Of a stretch of 64,000 bases of DNA, positions 16,700 through 24,188 are shown one piece after another. How positions within the stretch are numbered: position 1 is the stretch's first letter; the number at the start of each line of letters is the position of its first letter. Both the position numbers and the translations under genes were made by a program. Origin of the DNA: Rossellomorea sp. AcN35-11 (lineage in GTDB: Bacteria; Bacillota; Bacilli; Bacillales; Bacillaceae_B); the NCBI GenBank assembly GCA_030388825.1, contig CP128836.1, positions 372,001-436,000 on the forward strand. Direction: 5' to 3'. The notes beneath the pieces were generated by a model. It was not told the DNA's origin, searched no databases, and saw nothing but the letters and a program-made list of their open reading frames with translations.

Positions 16700-16710
16700 G
16701 GAGGAAAATA

Positions 16711-17134
16711 ATAACAGTAAACCAGTATTCACAATTGAAACAAAAGCACCAACAAGAGGTGAACAACTTTCCTATGCAATTCGCTTTTAGCGACCAACAA
16801 TTTGCTGAAGGGATGAAAAAACTAGGATTGGGAGTAGGAGACGAAGATAAGGTCGTTTCCATTGGAGCCGGTGGATTTATTCTCAAAAGTGACGTGAAGG
16901 CATATAAAGAGATGGGTCAGAAACAAAAATCTGAAATGCAAGCCTGCAATCGATGGAGATGAGGACGGTAAAGGTTTTATTCAAGATATGTTCTCTTACG
17001 AATTAGCGAATCACGAATACGGATACACACGCGAACTGGAACCAGCTTTAAGCGCATTAGGACTTTCAATTGGAGAGCTTAATTCAAATGAAAAACTCTT
17101 AACTGGATTAAAGGCAGCATTAGAACACTTCTAA
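16711..17134 (+). pseudogene. DUF7659-like protein, frameshifted and lacking an ATG start
   Basis: The frame starts right after GGGAGGAAAATA at an ATA codon (the first standard start, TTG 16735, is too far and inside the conserved N-terminus). Residues such as FPMQFAFS, EGMKKLGL and VSIGAGGFI resemble a small phage/plasmid family I know as DUF7659. The frame breaks near 16940 (one extra base in CAAG) and continues DGDEDGKGF...ALEHF to 17134. Function unknown. Non-standard start plus frameshift suggests decay or sequence error. Confidence 0.6.
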
Positions 17135-17171
17135 TTAACCATCACTGAACATAATAACCAGGAGGTATCTT

Positions 17172-17490
17172 ATGGTAAAGAACCAATTATTCATTCCGGT
17201 GATTCCCTTGCATTAAGCAGGGGTTGGGATTCCGCAGATGATTCGGTAAGAGATTAGCCCTTACCCTGAATGAAGTATTCGGTATATCCGAACACTTGCA
17301 AAGGTATTCGGAATTTCCGGATACCTTAAGTATTCAGCTTAAAATTATAGGTCAGGTATGAGAAATCAAGTTTACTACCTTAGTAAATGGATAAATCTCC
17401 GCTAGGTGTTGCTATCCTAGTCGCACGGTCTATATCTCCCTTATCACTTCAGAATATAAAAATTCTAAACGTGATAAGGAGAGAATCGGA
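17172..17490 (+). other. gene-poor stretch with a broken small ORF and tandem palindromes
   Basis: ATG 17172 has a good AGGAGG site but stops after 14 codons; the neighbouring frame continues GDSLALSRGWDSADD to 17257, so this may be another frameshifted miniprotein. The rest holds the palindromes listed separately and the upstream region of the C5 methyltransferase. Confidence 0.4.
17277..17325. promoter_or_regulatory. tandem TATTCGG...CCG palindromes (candidate operator)
   Basis: TATTCGGTATATCCGAAC (from about 17277) and GGTATTCGGAATTTCCGGATACC-type palindrome (17303-17325, one mismatch in 11 bp) are similar and about 27 bp apart; further GATTCGG and GTATTCAG words lie on each side. Probably a regulator site, possibly iterons, upstream of the C5 methyltransferase. 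Confidence 0.5.
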
Positions 17491-18780
17491 ATGAGAAAAA
17501 GAAATGATGTAGTAGTTGTAGGAATTTTTGCTGGAGCAGGTGGCCTAGATCTTGGCCTTAAACAAGCAGGTTTTGAGGTGAAAGTAGCCATAGAATTAGA
17601 TAAAACAGCTTGTGAGACTTATAAACTCAATAACCCTGAAACTACTGTTTGGTGTGCTGACATTGCTGATGTGAGAGGTTCTCATATTAAGAAAGTAGTA
17701 GGAGAGAAAAAAATCATCTTAGCGGGCGGGCCACCATGTCAGTCGTGGAGCGACTTTCAGAACGAAATCAAAGATAGTAGAAAGGGGTTAGAGGACCAAC
17801 GCGGCCAACTTATCTACCAATATCTCAGAATAGCTCACGAGTTAAAAGATCAACTGGAAGCGGTAGTTTTTGAGAATGTAGCTTATATGGTAGGAGAGAA
17901 ACACTTAAACTCCTTTAATCAGTTTAGAACTAAACTCAATCAAGTAACAGGTCTTAAGCTGCAGTATCAAGTCTTAAATGCAATCGATTATGGTACCGCT
18001 CAGTTACGTGAACGTGTCATCATGCTAGGCGTTAGAGGGCAAGATACACCTTTCCAGCACCTAGAACCCTTAGATGGTCCTAGAACCCTTAGAGAGGCTC
18101 TTAGAAACGTACCTGAGTCCGATTATTTCCACTTCAAACGGGAGCATCGTCCTGTAATGGAAAAAATCAAAGAAGGGCAGTGTTGGAATGCTTTGGATCC
18201 TCAAGAAGCGTTTGCTGCTATGGGATACAAGTACAAAGGCGTTTGTAACTCCTGCCGCAATCAGTTCCAAGGTAAAAATAAGTGTCCAAAATGCGGATCT
18301 ACCAATATTCGAAATGGATTTGGAATCACATCATATTTCAGACGATTATCCTGGTCGAAACCATCTTTCACTATATGTACTGTTAGCACAACCAAAGAAC
18401 ACGGTATGCTAGCTCATCCAACTGAGCAACGCGGTCTTTCAATTAGGGAATGTGCTCGAATCCAAGGTTTCCCGGATGACTTCCAATTCAAAGGGAAGAT
18501 TTGGGAGCAACAAAGAGCAATTGGTAATGCCGTTCCGGTTCCTATGGGTAAAGCTATCGGGTTAGCATTACAGAAAATGATTCCAGTAACCAATAGTACA
18601 ATCGAAACAACTATGAGCAACCAGGTATTAAATTTGATCCGAAGGAACCCTAAAGTAAATCAACTAACGACTCTTGAAAAAGACTTTCTCTCTTCTGCTA
18701 TTGCTAAAGAAAAGAGAGGAGAAATTTTTCCTGAAAGATATAACATTTATCTAAATGAAATTCACAAAAGAATTAGCTAA
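17491..18780 (+). CDS. C5-cytosine DNA methyltransferase
   Basis: 429 residues with all core motifs: SAM site FAGAGGLDLG (13-22), PCQSW with catalytic Cys (PPCQSWS, 81-87), ENV (128-130), QLRER (171-175), RIQGFPDDF (about 323-331) and GNAVP (345-349). A CxxC...CxxC zinc ribbon (252, 255, 265, 268) sits in the target-recognition region. It transfers a methyl group to C5 of cytosine in an unknown DNA site. No restriction endonuclease is adjacent, so it is an orphan enzyme, as common on phages and plasmids. AAGGAGAGAATCGG precedes the ATG. Confidence 0.93.
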   Translation: MRKRNDVVVVGIFAGAGGLDLGLKQAGFEVKVAIELDKTACETYKLNNPETTVWCADIADVRGSHIKKVVGEKKIILAGGPPCQSWSDFQNEIKDSRKGLEDQRGQLIYQYLRIAHELKDQLEAVVFENVAYMVGEKHLNSFNQFRTKLNQVTGLKLQYQVLNAIDYGTAQLRERVIMLGVRGQDTPFQHLEPLDGPRTLREALRNVPESDYFHFKREHRPVMEKIKEGQCWNALDPQEAFAAMGYKYKGVCNSCRNQFQGKNKCPKCGSTNIRNGFGITSYFRRLSWSKPSFTICTVSTTKEHGMLAHPTEQRGLSIRECARIQGFPDDFQFKGKIWEQQRAIGNAVPVPMGKAIGLALQKMIPVTNSTIETTMSNQVLNLIRRNPKVNQLTTLEKDFLSSAIAKEKRGEIFPERYNIYLNEIHKRIS

Positions 18781-18792
18781 GGAGTGCTATTA

Positions 18793-19212
18793 ATGACCAC
18801 ATTATTTAACGGAGCCAAAAAACTTTGTTGGAATATTGTATTTAAAGAAGGGAAGTTCAACGTATTAAGCCCAGACACCAATTCGCAATTTGAAACAGAG
18901 GACTTTAATGAAGCGATCAATTGGTGTAACGATTCTTTCGTTCTTATTCCAAATGACTTGATGAAGTTAGTAGAAGATAAAAAAGAAAAACTATGTAAAG
19001 AGCATTTAGAAGAGTGGGAAAGGTATTACCAAGGCGTTTGGAATATGTCCGGTAAAAACATGTTAATTAGGAAAGTTTATGACTTCACCTATGAATACAA
19101 CGAACTTAGAAGAGAGTTAGAACTAGAACATGACCGAAATGATTACGACTATGTATCTGATGTGTTAAAAGAAATGGTATTGGATCACTTCGAAAATCAT
19201 TCAAAGAGGTAA
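18793..19212 (+). CDS. hypothetical protein downstream of C5 methyltransferase
   Basis: 139 residues, ATG behind AAGGAGTGCTATTA, 12 nt after the methyltransferase stop, so in the same operon. Charged, mostly helical, several Trp. Could be an accessory protein of the methyltransferase, but nothing in its sequence shows that. Confidence 0.7.
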   Translation: MTTLFNGAKKLCWNIVFKEGKFNVLSPDTNSQFETEDFNEAINWCNDSFVLIPNDLMKLVEDKKEKLCKEHLEEWERYYQGVWNMSGKNMLIRKVYDFTYEYNELRRELELEHDRNDYDYVSDVLKEMVLDHFENHSKR

Positions 19213-19279
19213 GAATTACAACAGATGCAGCCGATGTTGACTATATCTAAAGTATCTACAGAATAAAGTAAACCATTTT

Positions 19280-19314
19280 GGTGTGTTGGCAGTTAGCCGG
19301 CACACCACTTTTTA
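19280..19314 (+). terminator. terminator / leader hairpin
   Basis: GGTGTGTtGGC pairs with GCCgGCACACC, followed by ACTTTTT. Confidence 0.7.
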
Positions 19315-19354
19315 AAAAAACAAATGAAGTTTAAAACTAGGAGAGATAATCAGT

Positions 19355-19894
19355 ATGTATCATCACGGAACAAGTATAGAAAATGCCTTGAAAATACTAA
19401 ATATGGACCGTTTTGTAGGGAAGAAAAAACACGAAAACCACCAACATTCGTATGTCTCGTTTTCAGCCAATTTTCATATATCTAAAGATTTTGGTGAAAT
19501 TGTGTTCTCGGTTGAACCAAAATCAAGTTCGTTATTAGAAGTAGAATATGAAGATAATGAATGGATCAAAAACAATCAAGAAATCATTGAGTACGTAGGT
19601 GTGTGGTATTCAAGTTTAGAAGAAACAGAACAAGAAATGCACGCCATGCAGTTTGAAGAAGAATATGTTATAAAAGATTCTTGTGATTGCTGGAATATCT
19701 TGAAGAGCATTACCATCATCGCAAGAGAAGACGAAGATATCCAAGAAACCAAAGAACAGTTAAAGAGAGTGGTAGGAGACACAATTCCTATAGAAACCTA
19801 CCGTTACATTATCCCTGCACCATCTCCATTCCAATTTGCGCAAGAAAATAAGTTAGAGGAAATGCTAAAGGAGATAGAAGAGCTTATCGGCTAA
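19355..19894 (+). CDS. possible ADP-ribosyltransferase-fold protein
   Basis: 179 residues. It opens MYHHGTSIENALKIL and continues with a YVSFSA segment, the HGTS...A..I start typical of ART/RNA-phosphotransferase folds. The rest (a CDCW motif, acidic C-terminus) gives no firm match and no catalytic Glu can be named. ATG behind AGGAGAGATAATCAGT. Soluble. Treat as a fold-level guess. Confidence 0.45.
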   Translation: MYHHGTSIENALKILNMDRFVGKKKHENHQHSYVSFSANFHISKDFGEIVFSVEPKSSSLLEVEYEDNEWIKNNQEIIEYVGVWYSSLEETEQEMHAMQFEEEYVIKDSCDCWNILKSITIIAREDEDIQETKEQLKRVVGDTIPIETYRYIIPAPSPFQFAQENKLEEMLKEIEELIG

Positions 19895-19934
19895 TTTTTT
19901 ATTATAATCAATGAATCCAAGGAGGAACCATACC

Positions 19935-20249
19935 ATTAAAACCACTAAACAACAATATAGAAGAAACTCTAAAAAGGAATCTTTTTTCGTCACTTTGAGT
20001 AGTGTAGGGAATCCGGATTTCGGACAAGATCCAAACAATTCCCTTCTTGGAGTGCCTAATGAAACCAGAAAAATCAACTCATTAGAAGAAGCATCGCAAG
20101 CCTGCAGTGAATACATCAACACGTATGGTTTAGGTGGTGGCAATTGGAGCGGAGGCTATGTATACGATACTAAACACAAACAAGTAGCTTACATTTCCTA
20201 TAACGGCCGCATCTGGGAAAAAGGAAGCGAGTACTACTTAGAAGCGTAA
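19935..20249 (+). CDS. small conserved-looking protein with apparent ATT start
   Basis: About 104 residues. AAGGAGG lies at 19919-19925 and the first suitable codon after it in frame is ATT (9-nt spacing). The in-frame ATG at 19911 precedes the ribosome site. Basic N-terminus, then VGNPDFGQDPN and a Gly-rich GLGGGNWSGGYVYD segment ending in SYNGRIWE. I recognise no function. Compare the ATA start at 16711. Confidence 0.6.
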   Translation: MKTTKQQYRRNSKKESFFVTLSSVGNPDFGQDPNNSLLGVPNETRKINSLEEASQACSEYINTYGLGGGNWSGGYVYDTKHKQVAYISYNGRIWEKGSEYYLEA

Positions 20250-20299
20250 ATTTTATAGACTAAAACCAAATAACAATTGAAAAAGAGGAGCTGCTATTC

Positions 20300-20716
20300 A
20301 TGAATGCACAAAGAGTAATCAGTTTAATCGAAAAAGAAATTGACCAATTAGTAAGGGATATGAGCCAAGTCACCAACGAAGTATCGGTCAATGCCTTGAA
20401 GGTCGCTGTAAGTAGCAGAGAAGACAGAATTGAAGAACTAAAGGAAAAGTATAGTGATTCAAACAATGAAGAGTACTATTATAAACAATACATTACTCAC
20501 AATGGAATTGATGGGCACTGGAACGTGATCCAGGTAAAAGGTGAAGCAGCTCGATATTTTGTTTTGAATGGTAATATAGATGTCCCAGACCCAAGACCGT
20601 TCATTAGCCATGGTTGGATCGAACAGAATCCTGGTGAACTCTGGTTTACAGATGGAGAAGACTTCACAGACCTATTAAGTTGGGAGAAAGTTGACGGAGT
20701 ACTGATCGCTTTCTAA
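20300..20716 (+). CDS. hypothetical protein
   Basis: 138 residues: an N-terminal predicted coiled coil (about 5-50) and a C-terminal Trp-rich domain (HWNVIQVKG, HGWIEQNPGELWF). ATG behind AAGAGGAGCTGCTATTC. No family recognised. Confidence 0.7.
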   Translation: MNAQRVISLIEKEIDQLVRDMSQVTNEVSVNALKVAVSSREDRIEELKEKYSDSNNEEYYYKQYITHNGIDGHWNVIQVKGEAARYFVLNGNIDVPDPRPFISHGWIEQNPGELWFTDGEDFTDLLSWEKVDGVLIAF

Positions 20717-20749
20717 TAAGAGAAATGATTAAACAGAATTACCCATACC

Positions 20750-20782
20750 CGCTTCTACTCTTTTGTAAGAGGGAGCGGGTCA
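20750..20782 (+). terminator. terminator (GGAGCGGGT family)
   Basis: ACCCGCTTCTACTC pairs with GAGGGAGCGGGT. Confidence 0.65.
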
Positions 20783-20820
20783 TATACATAGAATGTTCGA
20801 TATCCCGGTGAGGCATGTGC

Positions 20821-20972
20821 TATAATTAGTACAAACATCTTAATTTCAACTTCACTTTTCTATGCAGAAAAGAGTTCAATTCTTTAAAAAGCATTTGATT
20901 TATGCTCCTGTTCATACAGACGTATAAATGAAATGCTTTTTTACATTTCAAAATTAATAAAACAAAAGGAGA
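20821..20972 (+). promoter_or_regulatory. two-hairpin leader 4
   Basis: TGC-TATAAT (20821-20826), small hairpin about 20853-20875 (ACTTTTCT/AGAAAAG, loop ATGC), then AAAGCATTTGATTTAT paired with ATAAATGAAATGCTTT and a T-run (20887-20942). CATTTCA after the U-run is an exact 7-bp complement of TGAAATG in the 3' arm. Confidence 0.7.
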
Positions 20973-20980
20973 GAGAATTA

Positions 20981-21220
20981 ATGAAGCACAAAAAGTTATT
21001 ATTAATCGGATTTAGCAATTGGGATTACTATCTTAACGAAGATGAAACAGGGGTTATGTCTGTTGCAAAGAAAGATAGCGGGGCAGCAACCACTTACTTT
21101 GGAAGCGTAGAGTATTTCACAAAATGGCTGCTTCAAAATTTATCAGAGGACGATAAATACGAGCGCCGTTTAACTCCTGCAGGTTTTAAGTTGATTCCTC
21201 ATTATCAAATCACTGCTTAA
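20981..21220 (+). CDS. small hypothetical protein
   Basis: 79 residues, ATG behind AAAGGAGAGAGAATTA after leader 4. Begins MKHKKLLLIGFSNWDYYLNE. Soluble, no recognised domain. Confidence 0.7.
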   Translation: MKHKKLLLIGFSNWDYYLNEDETGVMSVAKKDSGAATTYFGSVEYFTKWLLQNLSEDDKYERRLTPAGFKLIPHYQITA

Positions 21221-21296
21221 AGAAGGGTTTTCTCTGCAGTTTGGAGAACATGAGTTATTAATCATATAATAATTAAAAACGGAAGCGGGTGAGAAC

Positions 21297-21860
21297 ATGA
21301 GCTTACCAGACAAAAAAGAAATATCTATTGATGAGTTTTATCACCTAAGAGAGGATTCCAATCAGTTGATGGAATATATCGATGGGGTTATTTTTATGTC
21401 ACCATCACCCTCTACTCGTCATCAAAGAATATCCGGTCGTTTACACGCTCAACTTTTTCATCTTTTGGATGGTACGGATTGCGAAGTATTCCATGCGCCC
21501 TTTGATGTAGAATTAAACAATGAAGAGAATGAGGGTACTAAGATCGTGATTCCCGATTTATCGGTTATATGCGATAAATCCGGTTTAGGCGAAAACAAGT
21601 TTACTGGAGTCCCTTCTCTAATTGTGGAGATTATCAGCCCTTCAAACCAATCACATGACCTGGTTTTTAAATTAAATCTCTATATGCAATATGGAGTGAA
21701 GGAGTACTGGATTGTTAACCCACTGTTAAATACGATCCAAGTCTATACATTAGATGAAAACAAGGAATACAAGCTTCATGACCTTGCGAAAGATCATGGA
21801 ACCATACAATCAAAACTACTGAAAGATTTCATCGTTGATGTAGAGAAGACTTTTTGTTGA
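21297..21860 (+). CDS. Uma2-family PD-(D/E)XK endonuclease
   Basis: 187 residues. Conserved features of the Uma2 (DUF820) family are present: an N-terminal YHLREDSNQLMEYIDG, RHQRISGRL, IVIPDLSVIC (metal-binding Asp), LIVEIISPSN (E-x-I core) and KLNLYMQYGVKEYWIVNP. The family has a restriction-endonuclease fold; its cellular substrates are not well known. Weak ribosome site (GGGTGAGAAC). It lies between leader 4 and an ART-like gene. Confidence 0.88.
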   Translation: MSLPDKKEISIDEFYHLREDSNQLMEYIDGVIFMSPSPSTRHQRISGRLHAQLFHLLDGTDCEVFHAPFDVELNNEENEGTKIVIPDLSVICDKSGLGENKFTGVPSLIVEIISPSNQSHDLVFKLNLYMQYGVKEYWIVNPLLNTIQVYTLDENKEYKLHDLAKDHGTIQSKLLKDFIVDVEKTFC

Positions 21861-21882
21861 ATAAATGAATAAATACTATTCA

Positions 21883-21935
21883 AAACCCGCTTTTCCTGGG
21901 ACTTAAATTTAACAGGGAGCGGGTTTTTTCTGTCC
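21883..21935 (+). terminator. terminator (GGAGCGGG family), possible leader of ART-like gene
   Basis: AAACCCGCTTTTCCTG pairs with CAGGGAGCGGGTTTTTT; the next gene starts about 50 nt on. Confidence 0.7.
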
Positions 21936-21983
21936 AAAGAATCCTGGATATAGAAGCACTACGAAGGAGAGTGTAAAAGAATA

Positions 21984-22532
21984 ATGATTAACCTACACGT
22001 TGAAACTGATACACCACAACCAAAACTGAGCAAAGACGAAGAAAAAACTCTGTTAGACTATTTAGGGCCGAGAGTGAAGAATACAAAATTTTACGATTTA
22101 ATCAAAGGATTCGAATGTGAACACGATATAGCATACAGAGGGAGTGCTTATCAATCAAGACACATAATTAAAGGATCTTTATACGAACCATGGGATGTCA
22201 CTTCGTGGTCAAAAGACCATAACGTTGCCTTGAATTTTGCCTCAGAATGTTATGTTCCTGAAGACCTTTTAGAAGAGATCATGGAAGAAGAGGGATTAAC
22301 AGTAGAAGAAGCCTTCGATTTGTTTGTGCCGGTACTTTTCGTATGGAAAAATGCATTGGGGTTAGACGTGAATGATATTCTTCCGGACCAAGTTTTTAAA
22401 AGTGAAAAAGAAATTATTACACAGTATATGAATTTCAGAGTTGAAGAAATAGAAGAGTTGCCACTTAATAACCATAAACTCCATAAGAGCTATTTTAAGG
22501 TGTTGGTATCATTGGATAGAAGTAATATCTAA
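21984..22532 (+). CDS. R-S-E type ADP-ribosyltransferase-like protein
   Basis: 182 residues. In order: IAYRGS (Arg 52), DVTSWSKD (the S-T-S-like strand, 72-78) and SEKEII with Glu 141 and Glu 143 (the E-x-E pair). This spacing is that of the arginine-specific mono-ADP-ribosyltransferases. It would transfer ADP-ribose from NAD+ to a protein. There is no signal peptide, so it acts inside the producing cell, as phage Alt/Mod enzymes do on host proteins. Target unknown. AAGGAGAGTGTAAAAGAATA precedes the ATG. Confidence 0.65.
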   Translation: MINLHVETDTPQPKLSKDEEKTLLDYLGPRVKNTKFYDLIKGFECEHDIAYRGSAYQSRHIIKGSLYEPWDVTSWSKDHNVALNFASECYVPEDLLEEIMEEEGLTVEEAFDLFVPVLFVWKNALGLDVNDILPDQVFKSEKEIITQYMNFRVEEIEELPLNNHKLHKSYFKVLVSLDRSNI

Positions 22533-22596
22533 CTTTCTTGTAATACGGAAGTAAATCTACAATTTGTAACATCGACATTTAAATTAATCACACTCG

Positions 22597-22652
22597 AAAT
22601 CCGCTTCTGTTTATTAGTTATTTCATAATAAATGAGCGGATTTTTACTATCT
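22597..22652 (+). promoter_or_regulatory. leader hairpin with U-run
   Basis: AAATCCGCTTCTG... pairs with ..AATGAGCGGATTTTT; the ribosome site of the N6 methyltransferase follows at once. Confidence 0.55.
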
Positions 22653-22668
22653 AAAAGGAGAGAGATCA

Positions 22669-23982
22669 ATGAACAAAACACAAGAACTAGGAGCAAAATT
22701 TATTCAATCACTGTCAAATGAAGAATACATCAAACGGATGGAGAAAGTGACCGCCATCACTAAGAGCCCTCTTTATACCCAGCCACCGAAGAATTATAAA
22801 GACTCTTTTAATTTCGGCTGGATGAGGGGTATTGCAATGGAAGTGGAAACATTACTCCACGGCCGGTGGTTTGCTTGGCTTAAAATTAATGCCAAAGGGG
22901 AATTTACTAAAGTGGATGTAATTCCTGAAATCAAATTCGATATGAACGCCAGGACGGAAAGAGAAGTCACGAAGATGTTGGAGAAGTGTATGCACATTGT
23001 CCGAAATGATGGATATCAGATGTATGAGTTTATAGAGTGGATTGGGTACAGTCTGGGGATCGCTTTATTTAAGAAACCACCATTCTCAGAAAGGGCATGG
23101 GAACAACTCTATGAAACATTCAGTTTAGACCTTATGTTGTATTACCCAGCCGACCACTTGAGTCAATTTGTAGCAGAGAACGGGCAAGGAGGTTCACTGG
23201 ATTATTACCCAACACCTTTCCAGGTAACGGATGCAATCACAAGGATGCTTAATGCAGATAACGATGACTTTACAGCGCACAAAATTAGCACACACGAACC
23301 ATGTCTGGGAGCCGCCGCAATGTATTTATCTTCTAAAAGCCTGATGTTATCCGGAGGTGATCTATCACCATTCATGTGTAAGGTTGCGAGTATTCAAGCG
23401 TTTTGTTGGCTGCCATGGTTACTTTACACACCGACTCCTATTGTCGGGTTACATTTGAGCAAAGAGGAAATGAGGGTGAACAACTACTTTGAATTCGATA
23501 CCAACACTCGTATTTACTGTGGTGATGCATTAATCGGAGAACTCCAGGCCCCTAAAGAAATTTTCAAAGAGGATAGTGAAATTGTTGATATTCACTTAAA
23601 CCCTCTAGACCTAAAGAAGAGGGAAATCTTCAAATACGAAGAAGAGTTAGAACAGATAATGGAAAATTGGTCCAATGCCTCGAAGGAAGAAAGATTCCGG
23701 GTCGTAAGAGCACAAGCAAGAGAACTTCCATTTGGTAATATAGTAACAAACCCACCATTTAACTCTAAGGTTGGCAAATGGTACAGAGAACAGACAGAAG
23801 CGATCGAGAAGTCTAATATGGAATTCATCAAACAACGAGAAGAACGTCTCAAAAATAAGAAAGTATCGATCCTAGAACCGCAGCTCAAACAGATTCAAAA
23901 AGAGGTAGAGAAAAAGATCCAAGTAACCAAGGAAACCAAAAATGTCGCTGAAGGACAATACGAATTCCAGCTATTTGGATAA
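22669..23982 (+). CDS. N6-adenine DNA methyltransferase-like protein
   Basis: 437 residues. An N-terminal helical region (1-165) precedes a Rossmann methyltransferase domain: YYPTP (179-183), a motif I-like HEPCLGAAAMYL (209-220, equivalent to DPACGSGAM) and motif IV NPPF (361-364). NPPF is the adenine-N6 catalytic motif of type I HsdM-like enzymes. The motif I glycines are reduced (CLGAA), so activity needs testing. Basic, helical C-terminus. No specificity subunit or nuclease nearby. AAAGGAGAGAGATCA precedes the ATG. Confidence 0.8.
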   Translation: MNKTQELGAKFIQSLSNEEYIKRMEKVTAITKSPLYTQPPKNYKDSFNFGWMRGIAMEVETLLHGRWFAWLKINAKGEFTKVDVIPEIKFDMNARTEREVTKMLEKCMHIVRNDGYQMYEFIEWIGYSLGIALFKKPPFSERAWEQLYETFSLDLMLYYPADHLSQFVAENGQGGSLDYYPTPFQVTDAITRMLNADNDDFTAHKISTHEPCLGAAAMYLSSKSLMLSGGDLSPFMCKVASIQAFCWLPWLLYTPTPIVGLHLSKEEMRVNNYFEFDTNTRIYCGDALIGELQAPKEIFKEDSEIVDIHLNPLDLKKREIFKYEEELEQIMENWSNASKEERFRVVRAQARELPFGNIVTNPPFNSKVGKWYREQTEAIEKSNMEFIKQREERLKNKKVSILEPQLKQIQKEVEKKIQVTKETKNVAEGQYEFQLFG

Positions 23983-23986
23983 AGAC

Positions 23987-24022
23987 AAAATCCCGCAATA
24001 TTTCGTTGCGGGATCTTTTTGT
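23987..24022 (+). terminator. rho-independent terminator
   Basis: AATCCCGCAAT pairs with GTTGCGGGATC, followed by TTTTT. Confidence 0.8.
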
Positions 24023-24188
24023 GTTTATATTCATCCTTGATACATACATTTCGAAACAGGAGCGGGTTTAGAAAAAAACTGATTCCATAGGTGTACTTGT
24101 TGTTGCCGTCCAGTATGTAATTTGAAAGAATTATGACCAAAGGTGGAATGTTTTGGGAAAGCCTTTTGAAAGGGGTTGATCTTATAGA

